Origin: Acanthochlamys bracteata
Taxonomy: Eukaryota > Streptophyta > Magnoliopsida > Pandanales > Velloziaceae
Direction of reading: 5' to 3'
Assembly: GCA_019914995.1 (NCBI GenBank)
Contig: CM034138.1
Coordinates: 1,240,001-1,304,000, forward strand
DNA length: 64,000 nt
Shown here: piece by piece, positions 22,351-33,872 of the stretch
How positions within the stretch are numbered: position 1 is the stretch's first letter
Layout of the letters: every line of letters starts with the position of its first letter
The notes under the pieces: model-generated
Told to the model about the DNA's origin: nothing
The model's input: the letters and a program-made list of their open reading frames with translations, nothing else
Databases searched by the model: none
Program-made: the position numbers and the translations under genes

Positions 22351-25208
22351 TTTATGCCACATTAGTTAGGCAATGCTGCACTAACACCTGGAAGCTAGCT
22401 AATACCTTTTGTTTGCAGTTGCACTGAAAGTTGCTGATTCAATTGCTAGACACGCTCGACTTTTAGGTCATGTTTGTTGTTGTTTATTTTCTTTTTTTTT
22501 TATTTCAATATGTTTTTTATAATTTTTAATAAAAATTTTAAATATTTTATGACTTAAAAAATTTTTTTAATATAAAATTATTTCATAAAATTTATTATTA
22601 TTTATTTTATTATTGTTTAAATAAAAATATAAATCTCATTTATTATTTTTTAAAATATTATTTATTTAAAAAATATTCATTTTTAATAAATAGTTTAAAT
22701 ATTTAATTTTTTTAAATAAAGTATTTTCAAATATCTCTTTATGCCGGTCTAAATGCTCGTTTGAAAGTGCAAAATGTGTAGGTGTATTGCCATATACATG
22801 AAAGGGAAAGGATCAAATAATTTGAGTTGTCTATATCGAACATTTCTCATTCAGTAGAAATATCCAACTCAAGGATATATAGCTAAACATCCCACTACAA
22901 AGCTTAGAGGGTTAGAATTTCCGTATAGAAAAACGAGCAAAGTAAACAGTGACAGCAAAGAAAATACTCACATTTAATAGTTAAGCAGGAAAATTTCAGG
23001 ATTGAGAAGAATACGAGAACTTAGTTTGCCGCAGGAGAAAATCAAATCAAATGCATGTCTACGCCCGTCAAACTTGAACTTAAACAGAAACAGAAACAGA
23101 GATCTTATTATGCAAGTCAGGTAAAGCGAGAGAAAAGCTGGAAGAAAGAGGTGTGGGTTCCGTGGAACCGGTCCCATGGAGTTTTGCGTAATACCTTGAC
23201 ATGGAAGCATTTGATTTTGCCAAAACTATGATGCCCCACTGCTTAAATTAAGATTTTCTTTCTATGCAAATAAGTCCTCTTTTATTCAAAAATAACCTAA
23301 AACTTACACCAGCTAATTCTAGCAATCTAAAATCAACTTAAATTAAAACTTATGCATAATAAGTTAATCAACTCACTTTTAAAAATCTTAATTTCAAAAT
23401 CAAAACAACACACCCTACACACACTTCATTTGAACATAAGTGTACTTGAGCATGTGAAGAATATTTCAAAACTATTATAATGGCTTTTGCGAAGATGTCA
23501 GCAAAGCTATGTAAAGCAAGTTATTAGAAGTACAATACAATAATGCAAGTATCTTCATCAAATTATTGATTCTTCTAAAATCATTTGATATAATCTTTGC
23601 GGAATACAATGCCATGAATCGAATGTGGCTCTTAATTCAACTGAGGCACTTCAGAAAGGTGTACAATGACATTTATAAGAATGGCTCTTAATTAGTGTTG
23701 ATTATAAGAATGAGTTGGATTGATTTCATATAAATTAAAAATAAGATGTAGTATATTAGAATGTTTCAAAATTGGATTGAATTTTTTACCGTATGAGTCA
23801 AACTTTTCAATGAAAATTTTATTTGTAAGATTAAATTTTCAGGTATTGTAATTCTCTAACAATTACCGGTAATCTCAACTTACATGTTGATATCCATTAC
23901 ATGAGATCCCAAGCAAGTGCAAATCGAGAGCTTCCTGGTCCACTTTATGCTAATCTTTCCATAGCCACATCTTCATACACCATCTTGCAATTCTAGGATA
24001 CGTTTGGCATCACGTTTCAAAAACAACTTTTTAATTTTTTTTTATTTCACATTTTTTAATATATATTTTATAAGTATTTAAAAAATTTATTTAAAAATTT
24101 AGATAGTGTAGAAAAATTTTACGTAATGAAATTTTTTTATTGCATATTTTTATTATTTTTTTGAAAGTAAAAAAATAAAACTTATTGTTTAAAAAAGACA
24201 AAAATATTTCCTATTTCAAAAAAGCTCCATTTCATAAGTAATTCTAAACGCACCCACGTCTCAAGAGAAGGTTTAAAATAAGAATTTTTCTTTTAAAAAT
24301 TTTCAAAAATAAGTTTGTATATTTTATCCAAAAAACTAATATAAAAATGTATAATGTATAATTTATTGTGTAGTCTAAATTGAAAAAATTAAAAATAAAA
24401 CAAATTGTTAACAATGCTCACACAATCATACAAGTACTCTCTAGTTTGGTGCAAAATCTTATCTTTATCCACGAACTGGCATTAAATTCACTACGATCAA
24501 GAGCACAACTTGTTAAAAACTCCACTCACGAAGATCAAAAGCATCACCAGATAAATGAGAACTGATAGTATGTACGTCTGTAGTTACCTACCACAAGTCA
24601 GTGATTCTTTCCTCCTTAACTACTATATAGCTCTAACAAACATTTCCCTCTGTCAAAGTTACAAGTTACCTTGAATCATGAAAACTAACCAGTACCTTTA
24701 CCTTGAATCTAAAATTCAGGAAACCTAATTTTCAATTGGCAAGTACCCTATTTACAAGGAAAAGCTGTACATTTTGCAGCTAGAGAAAAAGCTGAACGGT
24801 CCAATATGTACAGTTTGGGCTGTGCCAAACGGTCCATTCTAAGTTATGGCCCAATTAGGAAAAAAAATAGAAGAACTTCTTAAGAAGATTACTGGCGTAC
24901 TAGTCTCGTTCCGTTAGCGAACGTATGGGGCCCACAGTTCGTTTAAAGTCAACAATCGCAAAAGAATTGGGCAGGTGATTAATGAGTAAGGAAATCCCCG
25001 TTAGATAATCAATGACTAGTGCCACCGTAGTCATATCTTAACATTCTTTTGCTCCGCGGCACGCGAAGCACGAGTAAAAAGGGAAAGTCTTTTTCAAAGA
25101 CGGGGCGGGTCCACTTCATACCAAACACGTTGTTCATTTCATCGGGCATTCAATCGAACCTTACGGGTACAGTACTCCGCCGGTTCAAGATAAAACAAGC
25201 TCTCCAAA
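22351..25208. other. Gene-free interval with AT-rich repeats
   Basis: AT-rich blocks lie at about 22475-22740 and at 23999-24250 (listed separately). No exon is recognised. From about 24850 the G+C content rises and the sequence becomes the distal promoter of the AOC gene; CACGTT at 25126-25131 is the inverse of the AACGTG box bound by MYC2-type factors in jasmonate genes, but it is one short match. Confidence 0.4.
23999..24250 (-). repeat. AT-rich dispersed element (MITE-like), copy 2
   Basis: Begins TACGTTTGGCATCACG and shares the core TTAATATATATTTTATAAGT and TTTTTTATTGCATATTTTTA with 6478-6720, same orientation. Ends near ATTCTAAACGCACCC. No certain target duplication. Confidence 0.6.
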
Positions 25209-25698
25209 TATAGATGCAACAACAGACGGGCCGGGCCGTTGCCCGGACGGGCCAGTTAATAGATCGGGCCGAATTGGTCCGGTCTGATAAAGTATTTGGG
25301 CCGGATCAGTTCGGTCCGGTTTTATTTTTCACGATTCAGTTTGGTCCATTTATTCTATTTATATTTTATTTTTATATAAAAAATAAAAAATAAAAATTAT
25401 TTTTAAGATAAAATTTAAAAATAAATATTTTTTATTTTTAAAATTTATTTTTTAATAATATAAAAATATTTTTATTAAAATTTGATCTAATCAATGATCC
25501 GTATTGATCGATCAATATTAATAATACCCAAACAAGCGGGCCGCCCAAATAGTCACTATAATCAGCTCATTCTGTCCGCTAAATCGGATTGAATCAGACC
25601 GATTCTGTCACTATTTATTGAACCAAACTGACCGATAATTGGGCTAACCAACCGTCTGTAAGCCGGCCCGTTTGGTCCGGATTATTTTTACATATCTA
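25209..25698. mobile_element. hAT-like MITE (490 bp), family C copy 2, abutting AOC
   Basis: The left end has TAGATGCAACAACAGACGGG and the inverted right end TAGATATGTAAAAATAATCC. Flanks TCTCCAAA (25201-25208) and TCTCCAGG (25699-25706) match at 6 of 8 bases. The GGGCCGG/CCGGTCC subterminal motifs and A+T centre match the element at 18201-18631, inverted. Its right edge is 90 bases from the AOC start codon. Confidence 0.75.
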
Positions 25699-25788
25699 TC
25701 TCCAGGTTAATAAAATCCCTCTCCTTCCGACATTTCTCTGCGCTCTGGGAAAGCAAAAAAGTTTCTCTGAAGTCAATCCAACCAAACC

Positions 25789-26731
25789 ATGGCTGCAGCT
25801 TCTATTCCCAGGGCTTCTACTCTTTCTCGAAACCTCCTTCATCCTTACAACAACAAACTCTCCATCACTGCTAGATCACTTAGATCACTCAGCTTCTCGT
25901 CAAACTCAGACTCTACCAAGAACTCCAAATCACAGATTCTCCGGCAGTCAACTGGTTCTTCAGTTCCGAGAAGCATCAGCGCTTCCCTGTTCTCTCACAA
26001 CTCTCACCATGACGATTCCAGACCAAGTACATATCCTCTAACTCCACTTCTACTTTTCGTTAGCAGTTTCATCATTATATTCAATCTTTTTTATTGTTTG
26101 TTCTTTCGTTGCAGCCAAGGAACAGGAGCTACGTGTTTACGAAATCAACGAGCTCGATCGCGGCAGTCCTGCTTACCTCCGCCTGAGCCAGAAACCTGTT
26201 AACTCGCTCGGCGATCTAGTCCCTTTCAGCAACAAGGCAATCAAAATTCTTTAACTAATCTTTGCTAAATCACCATCGAAATGTTTATTTATACGTTTGT
26301 TTGTTTGTTTGTTTTACTTTCTTCTTCAGCTCTACCATGGAAACCTGGAGAAAAGACTTGGAATCACATCAGGACTGTGCGTATTAATCCAGCACGACGA
26401 AGAGAAAGGCGGCGATCGTTACGAAGCAATCTACAGCTTCTACTTCGGTGACTACGGTCACATATCAGTACAAGGACCTTACTTAACATACGCTGAATCT
26501 TTCCTTGCTGTCACCGGTGGATCCGGGATCTTCGCCGGAGTGTACGGCCAAGTCAAACTACAACAGCTTGTGTTTCCTTTCAAATTGTTCTATACATTTT
26601 ACCTCAAGGGAATACCAGATCTTCCCAGTGAACTACTTGGAGATCATGTACAGCCGCATCCCGGCGTTGAACCAACGCCGGCTGCACGCGCCGCCGAGCC
26701 CAGTGCCGTCGTGAAAAACTTCACCGACTGA
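25789..26731 (+). CDS. AOC: Allene oxide cyclase, chloroplast (jasmonate biosynthesis)
   Basis: Converts the unstable allene oxide of linolenic acid into cis-(+)-OPDA, the step that sets stereochemistry in jasmonate synthesis, in plastids. Exons 25789-26026, 26115-26236 and 26330-26731 give 253 residues. The first ~75 residues are a Ser/Arg-rich transit peptide. The barrel follows with all family blocks: [76 protein letters not shown] and [20 protein letters not shown]. Intron 2 (26237-26329) has a GC donor, AACAAG|GCAATC; the junction K|L is inside the conserved NKLY, so no other donor fits. The region upstream of the start is unusual: a hAT-like MITE ends 90 bases before the ATG, and the only TATA-like sequence (TTAATAAAA, near 25707) lies just after it. 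Confidence 0.95.
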
Positions 26732-26796
26732 TTTTGATTTGTTGTGGTGGAGGTTGTTTATGGGTCAACGATCATCAAACTAATTTGTCAGGGTGT

Positions 26797-26815
26797 CGTG
26801 CTACAGTGTAGCACG
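26797..26815. other. Perfect 19-base palindrome in AOC 3' region
   Basis: CGTGCTACA-G-TGTAGCACG, 66 bases after the AOC stop codon and probably within the 3' UTR. With only one central base it would not form a normal RNA hairpin of full length; it is a dyad in DNA. Function unknown. Confidence 0.6.
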
Positions 26816-27757
26816 TGTTATTTTTAGTTATGGGTTAGAATGTAAATCTAGCGGCCCGTTGGACCTTTATCGAGAGGTGGCAGGCTCTGGGCTCTATTTG
26901 GTTCTATTTAGTGGCTTGTTTTTATTTTCTCTTGTGGTTGAGTATTTAACAGCATTTATTATACTATTTTATATTCAAAATTTTATATTTTTAAATAAAT
27001 TTTTATAAATATTTTAATTTTTGTACAAAATATAATAAATTATTTTTAAAAATTATTTCTTAAAATTTAGGATAAATTTTCTTTTTTATTTTAGGTATTT
27101 TTGAGAAGTTCCGTAATACTTTTGGAATTACATTCTTGCCTATGAAATGAGTAATGCATCTGTGGATAACAGCATTCATAACATTGACGTAACCCCATTT
27201 GCTTACTCGCAAGTGCTGTCTTTATGCATTTGTATGATTATTCTTTAGTTACATGGCGACAAGCAAATTAATTGACTTGCCACCGACAAGAAAACTATTT
27301 AAACAAACTAATCCTCTCGCTGAATTTGTTGGCTGTAAAATGATTATTATTTTGGTGAAAATAGAATGAACAACTAATGAAGCAACGAAAGAGATCACGC
27401 CGATATTACAAATGCATCTTCTTCTTTATAGTTTGCTTCGGTAGATCTGGTAATCTCACTGTAGAGGGATATCTTGTGTCCATGGAATAACAGTTATGGA
27501 CTTGTTTAATTCTCCGAAAATAAATGTACATTCTAAAAAGACGTGATTTTCGCATTTACAGTAATCCTTTACGTTTTCTTTCCGGCTCTCCCTATATTTA
27601 GGGTATATCTAATAAATGTAATTTTCGAGTTATTCTCGACTCTTGAGCGAACAAAGTTTTTGTTGAAGTTAAATAAACAGGTGCGATATAGTTGTAAGCC
27701 GAGCAATGATAACAACGTTCTACCAAACAAACAACTAAAATAAAAAATAAAATTAAT
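26816..27757. other. Intergenic between AOC and tRNA-Asp
   Basis: A+T-rich, with an AT-rich repeat-like block at about 26890-27110. No gene is recognised. Confidence 0.4.
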
Positions 27758-27829
27758 CGCCGTTGCCGGGGATCGAACCCGGGTCACCCGCGTGACAGGC
27801 GGGAATACTCACCACTATACTACAACGAC
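27758..27829 (-). tRNA. tRNA-Asp (anticodon GTC)
   Basis: The minus strand folds as a 72-base tRNA. Acceptor GTCGTTG pairs with CAACGGC (one T-G pair), discriminator G. Box A is TAGTATAGTGG and box B GGTTCGATCCC. The anticodon loop CCTGTCACG carries GTC (27794-27796). There is no intron and no encoded CCA. T-rich runs follow from about 27750 downward as a Pol III terminator. It matches the standard plant nuclear tRNA-Asp. Confidence 0.97.
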
Positions 27830-28018
27830 TTATGTGTCTAGCTGGCATATTACCCCATTTATTGGTTGCATGTTCTTCCGCAGCTGGATATTCTTCTCGA
27901 ACGAGACACCACGAAGAGAGAGATCATAAAAAGTTTCTTCGCTCTATCATCGACCCAAATTGCTATCCACGATTTTTACCCATTTCTTAAATTTCCTTTA
28001 AGAGATCCGAGTCCAACG

Positions 28019-28454
28019 ATGGAGCTCAAGAGTTGTGCGCGTAATCATAACAAGGTTAGACTAAGTCTTCGATTTCTCCGATTTTAGCATGATATTTTTG
28101 CCGTTGTTTCCAAATGTTTTTAGCGAGCGAATGTGAAATGTTTACTGAACTGGAATGTTGACACTTGATGCTATCCTCAAATTTGGCTTGTTATAAGAAT
28201 GTTTGCGGTTGTTGTTAACATGCCACGTTGTAGATGTTGAACTGAGAGCTGACAAGTTGTTTTTCACTACGTTGTGTTTTAGAATTGAGAGTAAATGCTG
28301 ATAGCTTTGCGTTTCTTTTTCCAGGTTTGGACAAATCTGAATATTGATTTTAAGTTTGGAAACAAGCGATTGAACTTCTTCGTAAGTAAAAATATAAACA
28401 AGGAAGTTTTAGTAGCGGAAGAAAGAACTCAGAGAAGAGCACGGAATCAATTAG
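28019..28454 (+). CDS. Candidate first exons of an unrecognised gene
   Basis: ATG 28019 opens a 12-codon exon (MELKSCARNHNK) ending at a donor CAAG|GTTAGA. After TTTTTCCAG, an in-frame exon of 43 codons plus one base runs 28325-28454, beginning VWTNLNIDFKFGNKR, with a Lys/Arg-rich end (EERTQRRARNQL) and donor TTAG|GTATGG. Frame, splice sites and composition look coding, but I do not recognise the protein. Two possible later exons are at 30443-30515 and 30863-30979, but their phase needs a further exon I could not find. It may instead be a short protein, a remnant or chance. Confidence 0.35.
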
Positions 28455-30442
28455 GTATGGTGTCTCATTGAAATCATCCTTTGTCTCTGAGCAGAGCTCA
28501 GTTCCGTTTCTGGATCAAATACCCGCACTGTCATAAGTACTAATGTTAGATTATATGCGCATTGTATAAGTTACGAATTGGAAAACTCACATAGCATAGA
28601 TAATTCAAGAAAACCATAATGTATAAAGTCTTACTGTGTTCAAGTATTAATGTCCTGGCCTAGTACTTATTTTTGCAAGTCATTGCTAGCCCTCACCGCA
28701 ACTTGTTGTTGATAGTTGGTTAAGCATGAGCCTCTGAGATGAGAAGATGGTTGTTGATGCTCTTAGCTATCTACTTTGTCTTTCTTCAACCAGCTGGAAA
28801 GAAACACTCCCTTAGCCTTCATGTCTTGTTGAAATTATGTACGTAAATCATGAAGCTATGCATCTTTTCACAAGACACATGATAAATGATGTAATTACCA
28901 TGCCTTATTACTTTATATGAACATGTATTTAAGACATTGTAGTAGTCATGTCATCTTTAACCATTGTATTGCTAAGAAAAGGAATCACATTCGCACCGTA
29001 TGTTTGGTGGTATACTTATGATGGACCCTGCATTTATACGGGGAAGGGGCACCGTACTTTTGAATTTGCAGAGCTTATGTGTGATATTTGGCTCTTTAGT
29101 GGCACAATAACTTGTGAGTAGTATTTTGGTTGACACCAGCATTCTCACTGTGGATTCACTACTCATTTATGTCTGCTTGAAATATTTATTCAGTAAACAT
29201 CTATTGCAATTTTCTTTCATTTTACTGTGGTAATTCAATTTATGATCTCCACACATTCCTTCCTATATATGAAATATGCTGCTAAAGTATTTTCTTCTTC
29301 TGTTAGCCTTGAAGTATATTCAACCTGCGTACTTTGGTGATTACAATCAATAATATGTCGAGCAACAGATATCTTAGAATCAAAAGTCAATATCTCCAGT
29401 TTTATCATATGAAAGTTTGATACTAGCCACTTTTCAGATCTTCCTGCTACCAATTCGTCTCCCTTAATATAAGAATAAACTGGATGCCAAAGTGGATTCT
29501 GCTCTTACCTGCAAGTGGCATCATCAAATGTCTCCAAGTTCTAAAATAGCCGTCATGTAATAGATTGAAATAATTTTTCCTGTGCAGAAAGAAACATAAA
29601 TTGTCAAAAAGCGTTTGACATTTCATAGATGATTTGTTGTTCTGACCACGAATTTGATAGTTAACGTTGGTTCTCTTTTTGTACATATGAAGCTCAGAGC
29701 CATCTTTTTAATTTAAACATGTCATCCGTATGTCACTCCTTCGGCTTTCTTTATCTGTTGTTAACTCTAAATTCTGTAGTTTGCAATCACCTTAGTCAAG
29801 CTGCTCAAATCGTCTAGTTACTTTTTGGAAGTTGCATTTTATCATTGGTAAGGAACATTTAGACAAATCTGTTGTGTGATTCCTTTGTGTAAAATGTTTT
29901 TGTAGCTTCATTGAGCAGAAATAGTTGGCTCTTTTCTTTATGAACAGGTCTTGTTTTTCCTGCTACTGATTCTTTTATGCCGCTTTGTATTGCAAGAGTC
30001 CAGTTCTCGAGTACTCTTCATTCTTTTCATTGATTAATAAGTGTGTCTCAAGTTGAAAATTCGAGTGAAATGATTTTCTTTGCATCCATTTGTATACTTG
30101 CTCAGTTGCTCTGAACCTAGAACATGATGCTTTATGAAACATAAAGATGATGACCAAAATTTCTGCGCGGTATGTTCTTTGCTATAAAAATGCAGGCAAA
30201 CATAGTTATGCGAGAGACTATCATGTTCTCTCAGTTTAAATGTTAGATACGTACAGGTTTCAAAAGTTTGTTGCCTTGTATCTTCAAATTCGTTACCTTT
30301 AACTTATTATAACTTATTATTCCATGATTCCAATTATGGCTGACAAATTCATCTTATTTTTCCATGATACCAATGATGGCTTACAAATTCATGTTTTGGA
30401 CCGATGCGTAGATCTTTAATCCGGAACCTGTAGCAGTCTCAG
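28455..30442. other. Non-coding or intronic stretch
   Basis: About 2 kb with no recognised exon. If the candidate exons on either side belong to one gene, this is its intron and must hide another small exon. An open stretch at about 29470-29550 (LDAKVDSALTCKWHH) is the only part that looks at all coding. Confidence 0.3.
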
Positions 30443-30979
30443 GACTTTCTGTCTCCCGGAAGAAGGTTTGGAGTCTTGCTTGAACGGTGACGAGCTCCTT
30501 TCTTCAACTGCACAGGTACACATCTCTTGAACCTTACCTGGTACCGCCACATTTAACCTCTTTTCCTTACATCTGGGTTTTTTTGATTGTTTGTATACTA
30601 ATTCACGCAGGAAGTCATTTGTTTCAAATGTCTTCGTCTAGAGTTTCTTTTTATGGGAAAAAGGGAAAAGAAAGTTTAATATCTCAACTTCTTCCTAATC
30701 ACCCAGTAGGCCAATGTGATAATACTCAAAATGCAAAAAAGAAAAACTCTTATAACATCACGTGAATCCATTTCCTTGTTTATAGCAATATAATTGTTGT
30801 GGGTTTCTTCAATTACATGATGTATGATAAATAAATACAAATATATAAATATTACAAATTAGGGAGCGCAAGAGTTTTCAATCTCAGCAGTGTCTATGAG
30901 TGAACCTAAAGACATCGAGCTATTAGTGGACATCAACAGTGAGCTGCGTGTGAACGAGGAAACTCAGGAAAGCTTTTGA
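30443..30979 (+). CDS. Candidate terminal exons of the same unrecognised gene
   Basis: Exon 30443-30515 (acceptor TCTCAG, donor CACAG|GTACAC) reads FCLPEEGLESCLNGDELLSS in its best frame and joins in phase 0 to 30863-30979 (acceptor AAATTAG), which reads GAQEFSISAVSMSEPKDIEL and on to ETQESF and a stop. The acidic composition and clean phase support a real protein end. The product is not recognised. Confidence 0.35.
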
Positions 30980-31195
30980 AATTACTTACGAAATAGAATT
31001 TTTTTAAAATAAAAAATATTTTTTTTTGAAAAATAAGTTTTATTTTTATTTTTAAAAAATAAAAATATATAATAAAAAAATCTCATTATATAATTTTTTT
31101 TATATTATTTAAATTTTTAAATAATTTTTTTAAATATTTATAAAATATATATTAAAAATGTGAAAAAAAAACATTTAAAAGAAGCGTTTCAATGC
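30975..31195 (+). repeat. AT-rich dispersed element (MITE-like), copy 3
   Basis: Shares TTTTGAAAAATAAGTTTT and AATATTTATAAAATATATAT with 48005-48240 and, inverted, with 6478-6720 and 23999-24250. Boundaries are approximate. Confidence 0.55.
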
Positions 31196-32050
31196 AATCT
31201 CAAACCCACCCTCGCTCGTTACGAGAATGGTAAGAAAACGTTGCTTCTAGTACTTCCAGATACAAAACCATCGTGTCAAGAGCCTGGCCGATTTGCTTAT
31301 ACAGATGTTTGAAACTTTTTTGAAAATAAACAATATTTAAAATTTTTTGAAACACCAAATTAATTTTTTAATTAAAAATAATATAATTTAATAATAATTT
31401 TTTTAAAATTTATAAATATCAATAATTAAAATTATAAATAAAATTTAGAATGAAAAAATTATTAAAATGCAGGGTGCCTAAAATACTCGACTCTTATTAG
31501 GACACTGCTTATTGTTGAGACGTAGCACAACCACTTACTGTACACGCACGATCACTGACGTTGTATTGCGGCCCACGCTGTCCATGTAGGCCCCAAAGGA
31601 TCAGTCCAGATTCTAAAGAAACCTTTGCAATTCCACCCTGTATGTTCTCATATTCCTGAAGAGATTCCAGCGAAAGTTGAATTAAGAACGCAAATAATTT
31701 GCAACTTGATGCTCATCACTAACTGTTTCGCAAAATGTGGTACTTTCACTTGTTATCTCTTCAGATTTTATAAAAGTAAGAAAAGTTTGAAGGGCCTGAA
31801 TTTGTTATTTAGGACTAAGTGAGGTGTTATGTTGCAATTAATACCCCGTCCGTGTACTTTAGGACAAGATCGCATATCAGCCATTAATCGCGACATCGAC
31901 CGGTCCCTATTCCATCTCAAAGTCCCCGGCTATAAGTTCTTGGATTTCTCTCACACTTGCGATCGGATCGCAGTCGCCATACTCATCGGCTTCGCAGCGC
32001 CAAAAAATAAAAAGAAGAGCTTAAACAGTTCGATCACGGGATAGGAGGAG
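30980..32050. other. Intergenic upstream of the reticulon gene
   Basis: An AT-rich repeat (30975-31195, separate entry), a second AT-rich block at about 31310-31460, then the promoter and leader of the RTNLB gene. No other gene is seen. Confidence 0.4.
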
Positions 32051-33872
32051 ATGGCGGAACCACAGCAGCAAGAGCCGGAGAAGCCGACAGAGACAGTTAT
32101 TGATAAGCTGAAGGAGAGCCTTCACCTCGATGGTTCGTCTTCTTCTTCGGATTCTGAGGAAGATAAGGAGAAGAACAATTTGAAGAAGGGACAAGATGCG
32201 GCGGAGATGAAGAGCAACGTGCGTCGGATCTTTGGCCGAGAGCGTCCAGTTCATCATGTCCTTGGCGGCGGTAAATGTAAGGATATTTTTAGATCCTAAT
32301 CTCTATCTCAATATTTTGTTCTCCTTATTTCTATTATTTATCTGGATCATTCTCCTCTGTTTTCGTCGGTGTTCTGCTTATGGATCGTAGATAACAGTTT
32401 GTTGAGGGGTTTAGGTTCGTAGATGGTATGCGATCGGTTAAACGCGATGTCTTACTTCTCCTTTTTCTTTGGTTTTTAGATCCGACGCAATCGGGATGGT
32501 TTTGAATGAGATCTGGTCTGATAATGTTGATGTTTTGTTTTTCTTTTGTTTTGGGAATTTTTTGGTTGCGTTTTGGATTTAAGGATGTATAGAAGCTTTT
32601 GAGATTGGATTGGAAGGTGATTTAGATTTGAGCTAGTTCTGAGCTCAAGTTTCAGAAGGAGAAAAGCCAGTGATGCATAGTTTTCTGTTGTGGCTCCAAT
32701 AGTGTGCTTGTTGGGTAGCATGCTCTGCCATATTCTCTCATGGTATTGGTCTTTTTCAGTATAACCGATTCCAGGATAGTCCAAGGTGATATAATAGACA
32801 TTTTTGTTACTAAGGGCTTAGTGTTTGTGTTTGTAGTCTGATTATTTCTTTAGCTTGATGTAATTGTAACTTCTGAAGTTGTAGTAGATTATTGCCCTAT
32901 AGTATATTCGAATGTTGGAAGCTTGGTTTGTTTGTTTATCTAAATATGCTAATGCTCCTTCTATAATGTAGCTGCTGACGTCTTCTTGTGGAGGAACAAG
33001 AAGATCTCTGCTGGAGTGCTCGCTGGGGCGACTGCTGTTTGGGTCTTGTTCGAGCTGCTCGAGTACCATTTACTCACTTTGATCTGTCACTGCCTCATAG
33101 TCTCCTTGACCCTTCTCTTCATTTGGGCCAGTGCAACTAGCTTCATCAACAAGTGAGTTCTCTATCTTCTAAACAATCTCGTTCAGCTTTCCCTTATCTG
33201 GTTGTGTGCAAATTACTTTGTCCTGTTTATTCCTTGGTTGCTTATAAATTAAATTGTGTACTTCCATGTTTATGTTAGGAGCACGCCGCACATTCCTGAG
33301 GTAAGCATTCCAGAGGAGATGACCATCAATGTTGCACGTTCTATGTGTTATGAGATCAACAGGGCAATTGCTCTCATTGGAGACATTGCATCAGGGCACA
33401 ACCTCAAGGCCTTTCTTTCGGTAAGCACCTGAATTTATTGTCACTGTGTCTCGATTCAGTTTGTTCATTAGGCATATCTATTAGCTGTTTAACTTGTCTG
33501 CTTAGGTAATTGCTGGATTGTGGATTCTGTCAATCATTGGGAGCTGCTGCAACTTTGTGACCTTGTTCTACATCGGTATTGACAGTTAACTCTGTTAGTT
33601 ATTTTCTATTGCTTTAATATTATCTAACCTCGTTGCTGTGTTTGTAGTTAGTTTGTTAAGTTTACGTTCTTCTGAATTCTAACCAACTCTTTATGTTTTG
33701 GATATGGGAAACAGCATTTGTTTTGCTCCACACAGTACCGGTGCTGTATGAAAAATATGAGGACCAGGTTGACTCCTTTGCAGAGAAGGCTTGTCAAGAT
33801 TTCCAGAAACATTATGCTGTATTTCATGCAAAGGTTGTCAGCAAGATTCCAAGGAAGGACAAGAAGAACTAG
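32051..33872 (+). CDS. Reticulon-like protein B (RTNLB)
   Basis: Endoplasmic-reticulum membrane protein that bends and tubulates the ER. Five exons, 32051-32276, 32972-33152, 33279-33420, 33506-33575 and 33715-33872, give 258 residues. The cytosolic N terminus is acidic ([13 protein letters not shown]) and carries [19 protein letters not shown], the usual lead into the reticulon domain. The domain has [20 protein letters not shown], two long hydrophobic hairpins and [15 protein letters not shown]. The protein ends KIPRKDKKN, a dilysine-rich tail typical of the family. Exon 3 contains an in-frame GAG|GTAAGC that looks like a donor, but all plant homologues read through it ([13 protein letters not shown]), so I did not use it. 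It is convergent with the NMNAT gene. Confidence 0.94.

Noticed and set aside
30110-30180. C/D-box snoRNA candidate (GATGATGACC)
   Set aside because: There is a C-box-like motif but no paired D box and terminal stem at the right distance.
30487-30765. Plus-strand 92-codon open frame
   Set aside because: Overlaps the candidate exon in another frame, includes a probable intron and is not recognisable.
33298-33304. GAG|GTAAGC donor inside RTNLB exon 3
   Set aside because: Reading through preserves the conserved [13 protein letters not shown] block and the phase of all later exons.
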